The notes beneath the pieces were generated by a model. It made no database searches and was not told where the DNA came from. It saw only the letters and a program-made list of their open reading frames with translations. 64,000 nt of DNA from Astrothelium macrocarpum (Eukaryota > Ascomycota > Dothideomycetes > Trypetheliales > Trypetheliaceae): the NCBI GenBank assembly GCA_021030915.1, contig JAGEMR010000091.1:62001-126000 (forward strand), read 5' to 3'. Position numbers and translations under genes: made by a program. Positions 1-9,709 of this stretch are shown in pieces; the stretch's first letter is position 1; each line of letters begins with the position of its first letter.

Positions 1-431
1 GCCAGAGCTAGTTTGAACGGTGCCGTGGTGCCATCAGCGCGTGCAGTAAGAGTATCAGCGCCCCCTGCCTTGCCTGCCATGGACAATCTCAAGACGGGGG
101 AATTCTCCAGCACAATGTGAGCAAGCAAAAACACCAAACATACTTTTGCGGGATGCGCCGTCCACGTTATGGTCATGGTTCTCGTTGACAGGTGTGAGGC
201 TTGCAATTGTATTCCATGCGCACCCCGACAGTTCTTGCTCCAACCACTAACTAGTAGCTCTATATGTCTATCACTGTTCCATGGCGTGATGGTTTGCTCC
301 TTTCCAGATCTGCAATCATCTCCATGCCCGTACCCCTGGTTGCTATCACTCCTTTTCCTTTTCTATCACCGCCGGGGCTTTGAGTGTCTGACCTTTCAAA
401 AACTCAAGACCCTCACCAGCCTATTTTGGAA
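1..431. other. Intergenic, 3' flank of UAP gene
   Basis: No coding region is supported here. The stretch lies downstream of the UDP-GlcNAc pyrophosphorylase stop codon and probably holds its 3' untranslated region. No repeat or RNA gene was recognised. Confidence 0.5.
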
Positions 432-2025
432 TTAGCCGCATTCACCCACGAGAAGGTTGGGAGGACATACATAGCTGATCAGAGGAGACACCTCAACACC
501 GTCGTCTTCACCTTCGCTCGTGACTGTAGCCCCTGTTGCTTGGACCCATCTCTTACCCTGCTGCAGAATGTCACGCCTGCTGGTATCGGGGTCATCCTCG
601 CCTGTGCCTCTGGCGTTCTTCAGGGGCGAAAACTCGTCTTCACGCTTGACTTCCATGCACGCAAACTTGTCCATCTCGAGGAAGGGGAAGCAGTCAAAAA
701 CGAATTGCTCCATCTTGATGCCATTGGCCTTTTCTGGTTTGTGAAATTCTCCACTCTCAAGATCCGTGTAGGGAATCTTCTTGCGAGCGACGTGGTGTGG
801 GAGCTTATGTGCCCACTGTGGGATACTCTCCAAAAATCGGAAAGAGTAGTAATGGTTGACAATGTTGGCGGCTCTGAATTTCAGCAGACTCGAGTCCTTT
901 TCATCCTTTGCTTCTGCCGTCTTGGGGTCTATTTCCGAATATTCTACCACGTCCGGTCTCCCATTTCTCTGCATGATAAGACCAACGGATTCTTTGGCGT
1001 TTCGTTTCCGAACGACCTTGGTGGCAATATCGACATCCTTGGACGCACTGAAGCCAATGAAAGTTGGATCGGCGACTTTGACCAAGCAATTGTCAACGCA
1101 GTAGGCGTGCACATGTTGGATGCCACGCTGGCTCATATCGTGCACAACTGAAGAGGTGATGAGAGCTTGATAGAGACCACCATTGCCATCCGGTGCCACT
1201 GCAACCTACACATTCATTGAGTCATAGGTTCTGTGCTAGGAGGGGAGCAAATATATATTCGATGAAGGTGCTTACCTTGCCCTTTGTTTCCATGATAATC
1301 TTCTCATCATTGCTAATACAGGGGAGCGTGCCCTGCTCAAAGACAATCACATTCTCCTTCTTGAGGCCGAAGAAATTGTTCTCTCGGAAGAAATTCTCCG
1401 TTGGTTCCCTTGTCGGACCACTTGTCATGACATACCACGGTACAATTACTTTGTCTGCTTCCTCCCCCGTCTTCCCTGCCTTCTTTGCCGCTAGACGTTG
1501 TGTACTCAGGATACGTTCCGCCTGGAGTTGAAATAAACTTTTGTGGCTCGGCAGGCCAATATCGAAGCAACCCTTTGGCGCTGAACTTCCTAGCCGCGTC
1601 CCTTGTCCCCCAGCCATTAATACCACCCCCACCTTATTCTCTGCAATATAGTTTAGGCCGGCATTGTACCAATGATCCAAGTCATCTTCGTTGGAGTCAA
1701 TGATTGATGATGTTGCCGAGTCTGGGAGAGGGTCAAGTTTGTCCTCTCCTTCTTTTGATGGAGGATTGAGAGCTCGCTTGGTGATTTCATTGATGTGCTT
1801 TGGATCTATGGCGTTGAGCTGTTGGTAGAGCGAACCCTTCTCCGCGGAGCTGAGGTCTTCCCAGAAGGCAAACACGTGTGATTGACCGGCATCTTCATAT
1901 TTGGATTGGAGGTCCTTGAGTTCTTCCGCGGTAGGCTCTTTGGGAGGTGGGGCGGAGCTGGAGGTGGGGCTGAGGTGCAGCTTCTCAAGCAAGTTGTTGA
2001 CAGTGTCTTTGACAGCCGAAGTCAT
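432..2025 (-). CDS. uap1: UDP-N-acetylglucosamine pyrophosphorylase
   Basis: This enzyme makes UDP-GlcNAc from UTP and GlcNAc-1-phosphate, the precursor for chitin, N-glycans and GPI anchors, in the cytosol. Two exons are predicted, 2025-1276 and 1205-432, with a 70 nt GTAAGC...TAG intron in phase 0, giving 507 residues, normal for eukaryotic UAPs. The nucleotide-binding signature LMAGGQGTRLGSSAPKG lies near residue 140, followed by the family's CFDIGLPSHKSLFQLQAERI block. Exon 2 opens with VAVAPDGNGGLY, the conserved substrate-site segment, and the C-terminus has the usual EVSPLISY motif. The start is the first true ATG in frame; an in-frame extension upstream would need TTG. The gene is single-copy housekeeping in fungi. 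Nothing in it looks damaged. Confidence 0.95.
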
Positions 2026-3133
2026 ATTGGTACGGTGATCGGGGGGCAAGGGAGCAGACCAACTGGAGCAGGCGGAAGGAAGAATTGAAGATCAGGATGT
2101 AGGTAGCGTGTCTGATGTTTGTTCTGTTGAAGGGGTCGCCGATGGTGCATTTCTAGGGTCTCGCATATTTCGTCACCGCTAATTTTCACGCAAGGAACGC
2201 AGCCAACCAGTCACCGCCGCTTCAGGTGCTCATCATTGCTCAGCTGCGGCTAAGTGCACGTTCACCCTGAGCAGGTGTGGCTCCTTCATGCATAAGGTTA
2301 TTACATCTGTTCTGCAAGCAAGTCGCCTCGAGCGTGGACTGGCACGACTGGCCCCGAAAATCAATCCCAACGATCAAAGACCCACAGCATCATTGACCCA
2401 GCCTTCTCCGTGATGCACCTAATCTATGCATTCCCTTGATAGCATACTATCGATGGCGTCCCATGCTAACCAAAACAAAGACGAGGCGACAAGTACAAAC
2501 AGCTCAGTGTGAAGCGATTTCGGAGCATAAACAAGTGCAACACAAGCGGAGTGGTGAAAGAACGTCCGCACCCAAATTTTTCGCTCAAATGCAGCATAGC
2601 ACATGGTCGTCATTACCAACCACCTGTGCATATACACGGGAAAATGAAATAAGCTGATAGATAGGAAAATTCCGTAGCCCAATCGTGAGAGAGAAAAACA
2701 AAGCACTCGAGACGCCTCTATGAATTTCCAGTCATTCCGTAGCTCCCAACCCTAGGTGAGATAAGTCGCTGGCGCCCTCCCAGCTGCGTATTGTTGAACG
2801 CAGCTTCTCATAAAGCAGGGCTAAGCGATCATAACTTTTGGCCAAATTTCCCGCAAGAGTCCGTTGGGTATAAAATGATATCGCAACCGTATTCAAATGC
2901 AAGTCAAAAATCCACTATCGGAAGATGGGAGCCGGGCAACATGCAGCTATAAAAATTCGTAAACGTTGAAGACATGTTCGAAGCGAGAAAAGGGCTGGCC
3001 AGAAATGAATACTTCAAAAATGAAGGCCAAATCATTGGACGGGTCGTCTTGCTGTCCAAATGTGTCTGCGATGATGGTTAGCAAATTTTGGTGGTGTTTT
3101 TTTCTTCCCTCTTTTCTTGGTATGCCAGCATCA
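2026..3133. other. Intergenic between uap1 and laeA-like gene
   Basis: Contains the promoter and 5' leader of uap1 (read leftwards) and the 3' flank of the LaeA-like gene. The longest open frame (2419-2706, minus) has no recognisable domain and an unlikely composition. I see no gene here. Confidence 0.5.
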
Positions 3134-3304
3134 GGGGTTGCAGTGAGAAATGTCATGGACCGCAAAACTTGACAATTAGCTCGGGAGACCTCCAATATCA
3201 CTCCGAGCCATCGAAGAAATGAGGCATTTTGCTGAGAAACGTCTCTGGGATTTGTGAAAGCCAAGGATGAGTGAGGGTCTCCCTAACATGCATATCACGA
3301 ATTC

Positions 3305-3335
<31 letters not shown>

Positions 3336-3365
3336 GCTGTTGGTGACATTTCTTATTGCAACCCC
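3134..3365. mobile_element. MITE-like inverted-repeat element, copy A
   Basis: Non-coding element of about 232 bp bounded by inverted repeats. The left end reads GGGGTTGCAGTGAGAAATGT and the right end, on the opposite strand, GGGGTTGCAATAAGAAATGT; 20 of the first 22 positions agree. Inner arms also match (a GGGAGACC block on both sides). The right arm carries long T tracts. Two related copies lie at 5989-6262 and 8170-8389. There is no transposase inside, so it looks like a non-autonomous DNA element. I could not define a convincing target-site duplication. It overlaps the end of the LaeA-like reading frame. Confidence 0.65.
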
Positions 3366-4548
3366 AAGTGCTAGCTTTTGTAATGATCACGTACATATTG
3401 TTGTAGCCGTGTTGCTTTTTCGATATGATTTGCTTCTTTGCATCCTCACAAAGGCTGGTCACAGAATGCACTGGCCACTGGAAAACTCGGGTAAAAGGCC
3501 CGAGACTCAGTGCCTCCAGCCCTTCCGTGAGCCCCAAATTGTACCATCGCCCGATTTCTTTTTGATGCGGATCAGCCGGCCACGAGTTGTATGGTGCTCT
3601 TATGACCGTTTCGTTGATATCGATAAAACCAGCTGCCTGTAGCATTTGCCGAGTACCGTGTTGGTATGCGATTGGCCGAGAAATGCGGGCAGTGGCATCC
3701 GTCAAGCAATCGTACCAGTGTCTGAGCGGTCCTTCGATAAGCGTTCCATCGTCACATCGTGGTTCCAAATCAATCTCGACTTGTTCCAGATGTCCATCAC
3801 CGGGCCGGAGGTGTCTGTTATGTTCTGAGCAAGATTCCAACACAACCCAAGCAAACCATACGTACTGGAAAATCTTTTGATAGAGCTCTGGCCAACTCGA
3901 AACGCTGCCGCATGCCATGCGAACGTGTATCAAGTCCCACGACTCCTGTCCAAGTGCCCAATGACCCTCATAATCGAAATTGATGCGGAATCGCAAGTTC
4001 GGTGGGATTCTGGTGGGACTGCGGATTAGCATAAACTTAGCCAGAGGATCCCACAGAGATAGGTTACTCACTTGTTTGGTTGTATGTTTGCGAGATCTAA
4101 TCCCACAACCTGTGTTGGTTAGAAATCTACTGAGATGGCGAGGAGAGGGACGACTGCAAACCTCTGCGTCTTGAAATTTACTAAACAAATACCAGCAGTC
4201 AGCATCCTCAAAACAGTGTTGATCGGCATGTGCAGACTTACTCTGCCATGTCAATTGCCCAGATTCCAGTGCCGCAGCCCAAATCTAATATTCGTGGTGA
4301 ATATCTTGTTGTGACAGGTGCCGAGTGCAGCGTCTCCCTTCGTGCCACGAGAAAGAGCTTATGGTACATATCCATGCGGTCCATCTCGGGCTTGTGTGCG
4401 GGAACGAAATCAGCCACTGCCTTTCGAGATGGGGGGGGCAAAGCAATTGGGGTCGTACCTCGTCACAGGGGTAAATGTACATGCCTCTCCTGAAGGCATG
4501 GTAGAGCCGGCCATTCTCGCTATACGAGTCCTGCCCGTTCAGTGACAT
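3295..4548 (-). CDS. laeA: LaeA-like SAM-dependent methyltransferase
   Basis: LaeA-family proteins are nuclear methyltransferase-fold regulators that work with velvet proteins to control secondary metabolism and development. Six exons are predicted: 4548-4459, 4390-4242, 4180-4162, 4109-4072, 4018-3866 and 3814-3295, all joined in frame, giving 322 residues. Hallmarks are ENGRLYHAF and MYIYPCDE near the N-terminus, PEMDRMDMYHKLF, SAM motif I ILDLGCGTGIWAIDMA, VVGLDLANIQP, WDLIHVRMACGSVSSWPELY, VEIDLEPRCDDGTL and WPADPHQKEIGRWYNLGL. The fit to LaeA/Lae1 is close, but other LaeA-like paralogues exist in fungi, so orthology is inferred. The N-terminus is uncertain: LaeA proteins usually have a longer disordered leader, and an upstream exon containing NGYNDFQR (about 4630-4680) is possible. 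The last 23 or so residues, a lysine-rich tail, are encoded by the inverted-repeat element at 3134-3365. Confidence 0.85.
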
Positions 4549-5988
4549 GACTGCCACAGGTGCACTTTTGGGGAAGAGTGCGGTCAGCGGACGCTGGAGA
4601 GGGCAACGGATAGAAGCATAATGACATACCCGCTGGAAGTCATTGTAACCATTGGAGCGATAGTTGGCGCCGAAACGGCGTGGGCAAGTCTACAGTGGGC
4701 AGCGAGGGGGAAGGAAGTGGGCGCAGTGCGGAGGTCACGCTGGTCGACGAATGAAGGCAGCAGCGGCGGTGGTGCATGGAATATCCAGATTCGATACCGG
4801 CGGGCTGGTACAGGCGAAGTGACTTGGCAGCGACGATGCGAAGACTCGCATTGCTGGGGGCATGCAAGCCTTTTATTGCAGTGCAAGCGGGCAAAGAGTA
4901 CGTCCAGAGGGACGCTTTACCGCAAGGAAGCCAAGGTCGCACTGGAAGATGGTAGAGGTACTACGACGACGGCGTGGTCGAGGGCGGCGCCGGCATTGCC
5001 GGCCTGGTGTTAAGCGGCTGGCCAGGGTCGCGGACCTGGGACGGTGGTGCGAGCACGGGGAGACGAGGATGAGGGCGAGGGGCAGCAGCGTAGCCCCCGG
5101 TGATAGAGTTGGCTAGCGGTGGTGACTTTTTGGCACGAGCGGCTCGATTATGCTGAGCCTGCGCGGCGGCCAGGAAGAAGGGATCTGGCGGGAGCAGAAT
5201 CGCATTCGCGCGCTGCTGGCGGAGGCGATGGGAGATGGCGATCCTGCTGGGTCGCAGGCGATGCGCTGGAAGCATGCAGAGGAACCGTGGCTATCCTCTC
5301 CGCATCCTTGACCACCGACGACGGACGACCATGGACGACGGCGGGCCCATCTGCGCCAGCCCATTCACTCATCCATCCTATCCAGCGTGTCTCCATTGCG
5401 CGCTCCATCATCGCCCGCCCGATAGGGTTGGACACGACCCAGGGCGCTGGGCAGCCATGCCAGGGTGTGCGGGAGCGGCCAGGCCTGAATCCATCTAAGT
5501 GGGTTTGCAGCGGGGCCGGCCTGCCACCACCACCATCATTTGCCGCATCCCAGCACCTCCCGCGTCCCCTGAGACTGTGAAGCTCGCCCGGGGTGGCCCC
5601 CTCTATTCCGGCCCAAGAGCAGCGTGCCAGTGCTGCCACCTCATGAGATTCTGCGCCCGCCGTGCTGCCCCAGCCGTTGTAGCAGGATGCACACGTTGAA
5701 TTCCCCGAGCCAACAGGCCACGCTACTGTGTGTCCTACTATCCTCGCTCCTCGCGCGCTGCTGCCAATCGGCTGACCTGCAGCGGTGCAGCCATTCCATT
5801 CCCTGATTTGTACTGTCTCTCGCCACATGGGCGTTGGACAGTATCATGCCGGCCATGTGGGCTGCCGTCAGCCGGCCCGAAAACGGCGTTGCCAGAGAAC
5901 ACGGAGGTGGTGCGCAAACAAGACGCGCCCTCGAAGAATATCCTCTAACTCCCATCTGCCGGCGCCGTGCACGATGGTGGCGTCGCCA
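4549..5988. other. GC-rich stretch upstream of laeA-like gene
   Basis: Markedly GC-rich between about 4640 and 5650, with long overlapping open frames on both strands. None has a recognisable domain, and their Arg/Pro/Ala-rich translations are what GC-rich non-coding DNA gives. It may be the promoter and a long 5' leader of the LaeA-like gene, possibly with a small upstream coding exon. Confidence 0.45.
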
Positions 5989-6262
5989 GGGGTTACAATA
6001 AGGCATGTCGTAAACCGCAAGAGCTATACCTTGCCATACACATATTTGGGAGACCCTGAAGCATGGTAAACAATGACAATCCGAAAATTGTGGGGATTTT
6101 TTTTTATTCCTTTTTTCTATCTTTCTTTTCTTTACTTTTTTTTGTTGAAACTGAATAAGCTGATATGCTTGGATCCCCAAAAGGATATTGGACGTCTCAC
6201 GAGTATGTGCAGGGCCAGGAATAATTTTTTTTGGCGTTCCACGTCATTTCTTATTCACCCTC
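5989..6262. mobile_element. MITE-like inverted-repeat element, copy C
   Basis: Third member of the family at 3134-3365. The left end GGGGTTACAATAAGGCATGT matches copy A with a few substitutions. The right end, read on the minus strand, is GAGGGTGAATAAGAAATGAC, the same terminus with a one-base deletion. The left arm shares CCGCAAGAGCT and ACACATATTTGGGAGACC with the other copies. The centre is T-rich. About 274 bp, non-coding. Confidence 0.55.
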
Positions 6263-8169
6263 TAGCGGCGTGAGAGATCGAGTTGAACGGCGTTGTCAAA
6301 AAGGACAATGGCCTCTCCCAATCTTCACCGCCTGCTCGGCTTGCGCGGGCATTCGACGCGCTGTTAGTGGCCGATGAGGTCGCACCTGTTTGCTCTGCGA
6401 AAATAGCGCTCCTCCGGCCTTACTCTTGGGAGGCCCCCATGCACGCCTCAGCGGTGGCTGTGACTCCGCGAAAGCCAAGAAACTGAGGAGCACGAGAATT
6501 TCGAGCTTGGTGCATCCAAATCACTGCGGGCACCATGGGCTCGGTCTCAGAGGCCTGCATTATAGTGTTTCGCCTCGGCGCTGCTGTTACCTCCTAGGCT
6601 GCAATCCTGGCCAGCGCAGCCAAGAGACTCGATTGGGTTTTGTATTTTGTTTTTTTCTGAAGAAGACCCAACGGTTCGGGTCAGACAGAAGGGTAACCAG
6701 ATCATCGGGAGAGTGCGGATGGCGACGAGGAAAGCCGACAGGGGGGGAGATGGAGTGGACCGGAATGGGATTGGTCGACTAGGAAGAGCGCTATGAAGAT
6801 GGTTGCCACACCATCTCAAACTGGCCCTTTCAGCCATGTTCCCGCAAAAGCAATTCTCACCAACTGCTTCCAAATTCTATACCGGAAAAAGGGACCCAAC
6901 AAAGTGGCGCGTGGCTTTTCAGCACATGGACATGGCTGGAGGAGATGTTCCATGAGAGAAGCTTCTAGTCTGATTGCTTGCATGTAGCGGAAGCTTGAGA
7001 CATTGTCGATAATAAGCTTTCCGGCATACCAAAGCGACATTTCATCATTGTCTACAACCCCGGTGACGCTCAGAGGAGAGATGGGACCGACTGTTGAAGA
7101 AGGCTGGCTATGACCTACATGCTTGTGCCAAGGCATACCTGCACTAAACAAGGTAATGCTGTGATTACTGATATGATTGACAGATCGAGGCGGTCAGCGA
7201 CGTCGGCGTTATACCCAGCATTGCACGCTGGAACAAGTGTTTTTCCTCTTGCATGAATACGGAGGTACGGACGCTGGGTAGATGCAGGACCACGCCGACA
7301 ACGGGTGCCACGAGATCATCTGCAGATGCTTTTCGACTAGATCGCAAAAGTCTCGGTAACGGGAGGGGGGATCTGGCAAGTGAGACCGGAAGGCGTTGGA
7401 AACGGACTTGATTTCCTCTCGAGCTCCCTAATTGTGCTGCTGTGACGCTATTGGGGTGGGTCTCAGCGCGAAACCACAGTTGACAGCCGTTGCAGAATGC
7501 ATCAGACTTGGAATCATTTAATTTGGCGGCTTCCGTCGCCGTACATTGCATGTTGCGCGTGTCAAAACCCGGCCATGTATCCTCTTGCAGTGGGGACCGA
7601 GTTCGCTCATGCGGTCACTGTTCTCGTTGGTACAGCGAACCACGCGTCCCCATCCGGATGGAATGATGCCTGCATCTCCACTTGGTGATGTCTGCCGAGC
7701 TTGGGAAATTGAGTGTACAAGTTGGACAAAGTGTTTCACTCAGAGACGGCTCGTGACCCGCGAGCCTGGATGGGACATTATAGTTCCCGCCTGGGTGCGG
7801 GGCTGTACGTCGCCCTTGATTCGAGCCCTCCCACTCCAAGCGACCGTGGCTTTGGAAGGATTGGTTTCGACTCGTAATTAATGAAGGCCATTTTATCACA
7901 GTAAACCCCGGTCATATAGCCCCTGCCTTGGGCACGACCCGATTGACTTCATGTTCGACTGGAAAAAGATGACATGGCATCCCCATTGCCCCTATGTGAA
8001 AAAAAAAAAAACAAAAAAAAAAAAAAAAACTTTCTGTTACGTAGGTACCGAAGGATCAAACTGGCCCTTGCAGCTGAATCCGCCTGCAGCATCTTATGCC
8101 ATGCAAACATCCGCTGTGCTGACAAACAATCGCGTGTTGATGATATAGTGAGGATGCCAAGCTCCAGCA
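6263..8169. other. Gene-poor spacer
   Basis: No coding region is supported on either strand; open frames are short and lack recognisable motifs. A near-perfect A tract (about 30 nt with one C) lies at 7999-8029. Otherwise unremarkable. Confidence 0.45.
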
Positions 8170-8389
8170 GGGATTGCAATAAGAAATGCTGTGGACGGCA
8201 GGAACTAAAATTAGCTGTACACATATTAAGGAGGACATCAACACCGCTCGACCCATCAGAGGTCCCAGCCAGCCATTTGTTGAGGAATATTCGTGATGGT
8301 CGTGTCGCTTACTATTGTTGAGGCTCTCCTTAAGATGTGCATCGCGAATCACATCTTTTGCGCTTCGTGACGGCTCTTACTGCAACCAC
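8170..8389. mobile_element. MITE-like inverted-repeat element, copy B
   Basis: About 220 bp. The left end is GGGATTGCAATAAGAAATGC. The right end, on the minus strand, is GTGGTTGCAGTAAGAGCCGT, a diverged version of the same terminus. It shares with copy C the segment ACACATATT followed by a purine-rich GGAG run, and with copy A the inner right-arm pattern of a CTCTCC block followed by a CGCGAATC or CACGAATT block. No open reading frame. Its divergence suggests it is older than copy A. Confidence 0.5.
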
Positions 8390-9709
8390 TATTCTGTGAT
8401 TCTTACTAGGAAAGCAAGCAAATCTCATTGGATGCTCGAAAATGGCAATTATGCCCAACAGGGGTGGCAAACATCATATCATGATATCACCCTATTTCTT
8501 CTGCTTCAGTTGGACTCTCCACTTTTGTGGCAACAGCCGTGGCAGTTTGGGATTGCTTCGGACGCGCGTTACAACGTGTCGCCTGGCGTGGACTGACTCA
8601 ATGGCACCAGATGGTCGCAAGGCCGTTTACGCGAACAAGCGCCATGTTCAATTGTGGTCTCCGGGCCAAAACCTACCAGGTTGATGGCTTGGCACTTGAT
8701 GCGGAATTCCTATTTCACGAGCTCTGAAAGCAGGATATCCAGTCTAACTACGATGCGGGAGTTACCACTAGCATCTGCAGCCCTGTACGCAGCTGGGACA
8801 ACGCCAGCTCACTTAGTACACCGCTAAGTAATGCGGAATGATTCAGTCAACGCCACAAACCGGCCAGACGTCTTCGAAAAGAAAGACTTGAAATTGCTGG
8901 CAGCCGTGACTGTGCCGCTGCAAGCCAGGCCCCTCTTTGATCGCTGATATCAGCTTTGCTCCTCCCACCGCTTGGCCCTTCCTAGCTCGACAAAGCCTGC
9001 GGAGAAATGTACGAACAAGGCACCAGTCTGCTTCATTAGCAGATGTAGGAGCTTGAATACGAGTCGTGGATGGTGACCGCCAATCGCAAAATGGACTAGG
9101 TACGCGGTAGGCTTCCCCCCCAAATGAAATTTCTATGATGAGGTTACATGATTCCAACGCAAAACGAGGCGACGAACCAGGTCTTTGCAGAATTTTCTGA
9201 GACCGAGTCGTGTTGCAGAAGTCGAGTCAGTTCTTCCAGAAAACCTCGCAACAAAACCTGGGGTAAGGCACATAAGCATCCCAGTGATCGGGCGATTCCA
9301 ATCCCAGTCGTGAGGAAACGAACAAAGCAACCAATCATGGAACATGGAAAACCCCCGGTACAAACCGAAGAACCCTACACCTCGCCAAAGTTCACTGACT
9401 CGACTTCTGAGCGTAACGGTGTAATATCCCTCGGGAATTTGGGTAGCCAGCCCATTGGTTCATGCCCCAAAACACAAAGGAAAACCTTAAGCTGACCTCG
9501 CTTGCGTAACATGGATTACACAATGCAAGTCAACCAACACGGACGGGAACTCAACTCTCAGTCCACTAACCAACGGGCCCCCTCCTCCTCGAAACTAATG
9601 AGGCTCCCGACTAGCTTTACCGACCGAAATGCCCTGCCACCTGCCACCGAGACAAGCCCATCCCTTCTTACCCCCCCATGTCCAATGCTGCAGAACCAAA
9701 AAAACCCCC
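8390..9709. other. Spacer downstream of abaA
   Basis: No gene supported. Holds the 3' flank of the AbaA-like gene at its right end, including a C-rich stretch at about 9660-9770. Confidence 0.45.

Noticed and set aside
2419..2706. 95-codon minus-strand hydrophobic frame
   Set aside because: No recognisable family and located in AT-rich spacer; hydrophobicity follows from T-rich codons.
5119..5828. Long overlapping reading frames on both strands
   Set aside because: GC-rich sequence gives long frames by chance; translations are low-complexity with no domain or splice support.
7999..8029. A-rich tract resembling a retroposed poly(A) tail
   Set aside because: No gene-like sequence precedes it and no flanking duplication was seen; treated as a simple tract.
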